Source: Planobacterium oryzisoli
Lineage (GTDB): Bacteria; Bacteroidota; Bacteroidia; Flavobacteriales; Weeksellaceae
Assembly (NCBI RefSeq): GCF_015354315.1
Contig: NZ_JADKYY010000001.1
Location: forward strand, 1 to 64,000
Reading direction: 5' to 3'
Length of the DNA stretch: 64,000 nt
The position numbers were made by a program, and so were the translations under genes. This document shows positions 63,571 to 64,000 of this stretch, piece after piece (position 1 is the stretch's first letter; every line of letters begins with the position of its first letter). Under the pieces are notes generated by a model that was given only the letters and a program-made list of their open reading frames with translations, made no database searches and was not told the origin of the DNA.

Positions 63571-64000
63571 ATGGCAAATATTACTTTAAAGGGCCAGCCG
63601 GTGCATACCGTGGGCGAATTACCTTTAGTGGGAACCACCGTACGGGATTTTGAGTTGGTGAACGAAAATTTAGAGGTGAAAAGACTCTCGGACTATAAAG
63701 GTAAAAAAGTGATTTACAATATTTTCCCGAGTATTGATACCGGTATCTGCGCAGCCTCGGCCCGTGCATTCAACGAGAAGGCGGGAGCGCTGGAAAATAC
63801 CGTGGTGGTGAATGTCTCCAAGGACCTTCCTTTTGCCTTGGGTAGATTCTGCGCCGCGGAAGGCCTTGACCATGTGGAGACACTGTCGGATTTCAGGTCC
63901 AATTTCGCCGACGATTATGGAGTGCGTATTACCGACGGTCCTATGGAAGGACTTTTAAGCAGAGCGGTAGTCGTTACCGATGAAAACGCGCAGGTAATTT
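63571..64000 (+). CDS. tpx: Thiol peroxidase Tpx (runs off the right edge)
   Basis: The first 143 residues of an atypical 2-Cys peroxiredoxin that reduces hydrogen and organic peroxides. MANITLKGQPVHTVGELP leads to the peroxidatic Cys60 in FPSIDTGICAASARAFN and the resolving Cys94 in GRFCAAEGL, the same spacing as in E. coli Tpx (61 and 95). The C-terminal 20-25 residues lie outside the window. Confidence 0.95.
   Translation, partial: MANITLKGQPVHTVGELPLVGTTVRDFELVNENLEVKRLSDYKGKKVIYNIFPSIDTGICAASARAFNEKAGALENTVVVNVSKDLPFALGRFCAAEGLDHVETLSDFRSNFADDYGVRITDGPMEGLLSRAVVVTDENAQVI

Overview
The window is chromosomal DNA from a member of the Bacteroidota, most likely class Flavobacteriia and probably the Chryseobacterium/Weeksellaceae branch. 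The evidence is a SusC/SusD pair, many TAnnTTTG-type -7 promoter boxes just upstream of start codons, A/U-rich leaders with almost no Shine-Dalgarno sequences, and protein families largely confined to this phylum (DUF4260, DUF5686, DUF4197, a DUF4258-like protein, the IF2-like/AAA protein). The taxonomic placement is inference. Coding density is very high: the longest stretch without a gene is about 200 bases (14334-14540). It holds only the DedA promoter; I see no RNA gene in it. I found no rRNA, tRNA or CRISPR array anywhere.

Layout. 1-288 is the 5' end of an IS1182-type transposase running off the left edge. 420-10524 holds mostly single genes: a GlsB-type membrane protein, DUF4260, pnp, a 44-residue membrane microprotein, fhs, an outer-membrane barrel, glk, an alpha/beta hydrolase and sdaA. 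9667-17048 is a leftward block: tyrA, a DUF4258-like protein, ald, tsaE, a secreted asparaginase, DedA, prfB and an AAA-like protein. 17233-25117 has alaS, DUF5686, a PaaJ-type thiolase (leftward), an SRPBCC protein and a glutaminyl cyclase. 25263-29624 is a deoxynucleoside kinase/ArsC-like/AraC-type regulator operon followed by a copper ATPase and a small HMA metallochaperone.

31788-42863 is the most distinctive region: a polysaccharide utilization locus with SusC, SusD, a LamG lipoprotein, two tandem GH144-like glucanases, an esterase-like hydrolase and a GH3 beta-glucosidase. The family combination points to beta-1,2-glucan (cyclic or linear, possibly acyl-substituted) as the substrate. 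A strong terminator-like hairpin splits the transport/binding genes from the enzymes. From 43023 the genes are mostly housekeeping: purB, purL, dgkA, dnaN, pheT, a META lipoprotein, an acidic small protein, hbd, an M23 peptidase, a Gfo/Idh oxidoreductase, pcm, hutU, an S41 peptidase, monomeric icd and the start of tpx.

Items that stand out: a chimeric open frame joining a nitroreductase 5' end to the 3' end of a TonB-dependent receptor (58867-59556); a glucokinase whose phosphate-binding Gly-Gly-Thr is replaced; an AAA-like protein with degenerate Walker A and B motifs; a CopA whose first metal-binding domain has lost its CxxC next to an AraC regulator that carries one; prfB without the programmed frameshift; and two places where an intrinsic terminator abuts the next start codon.
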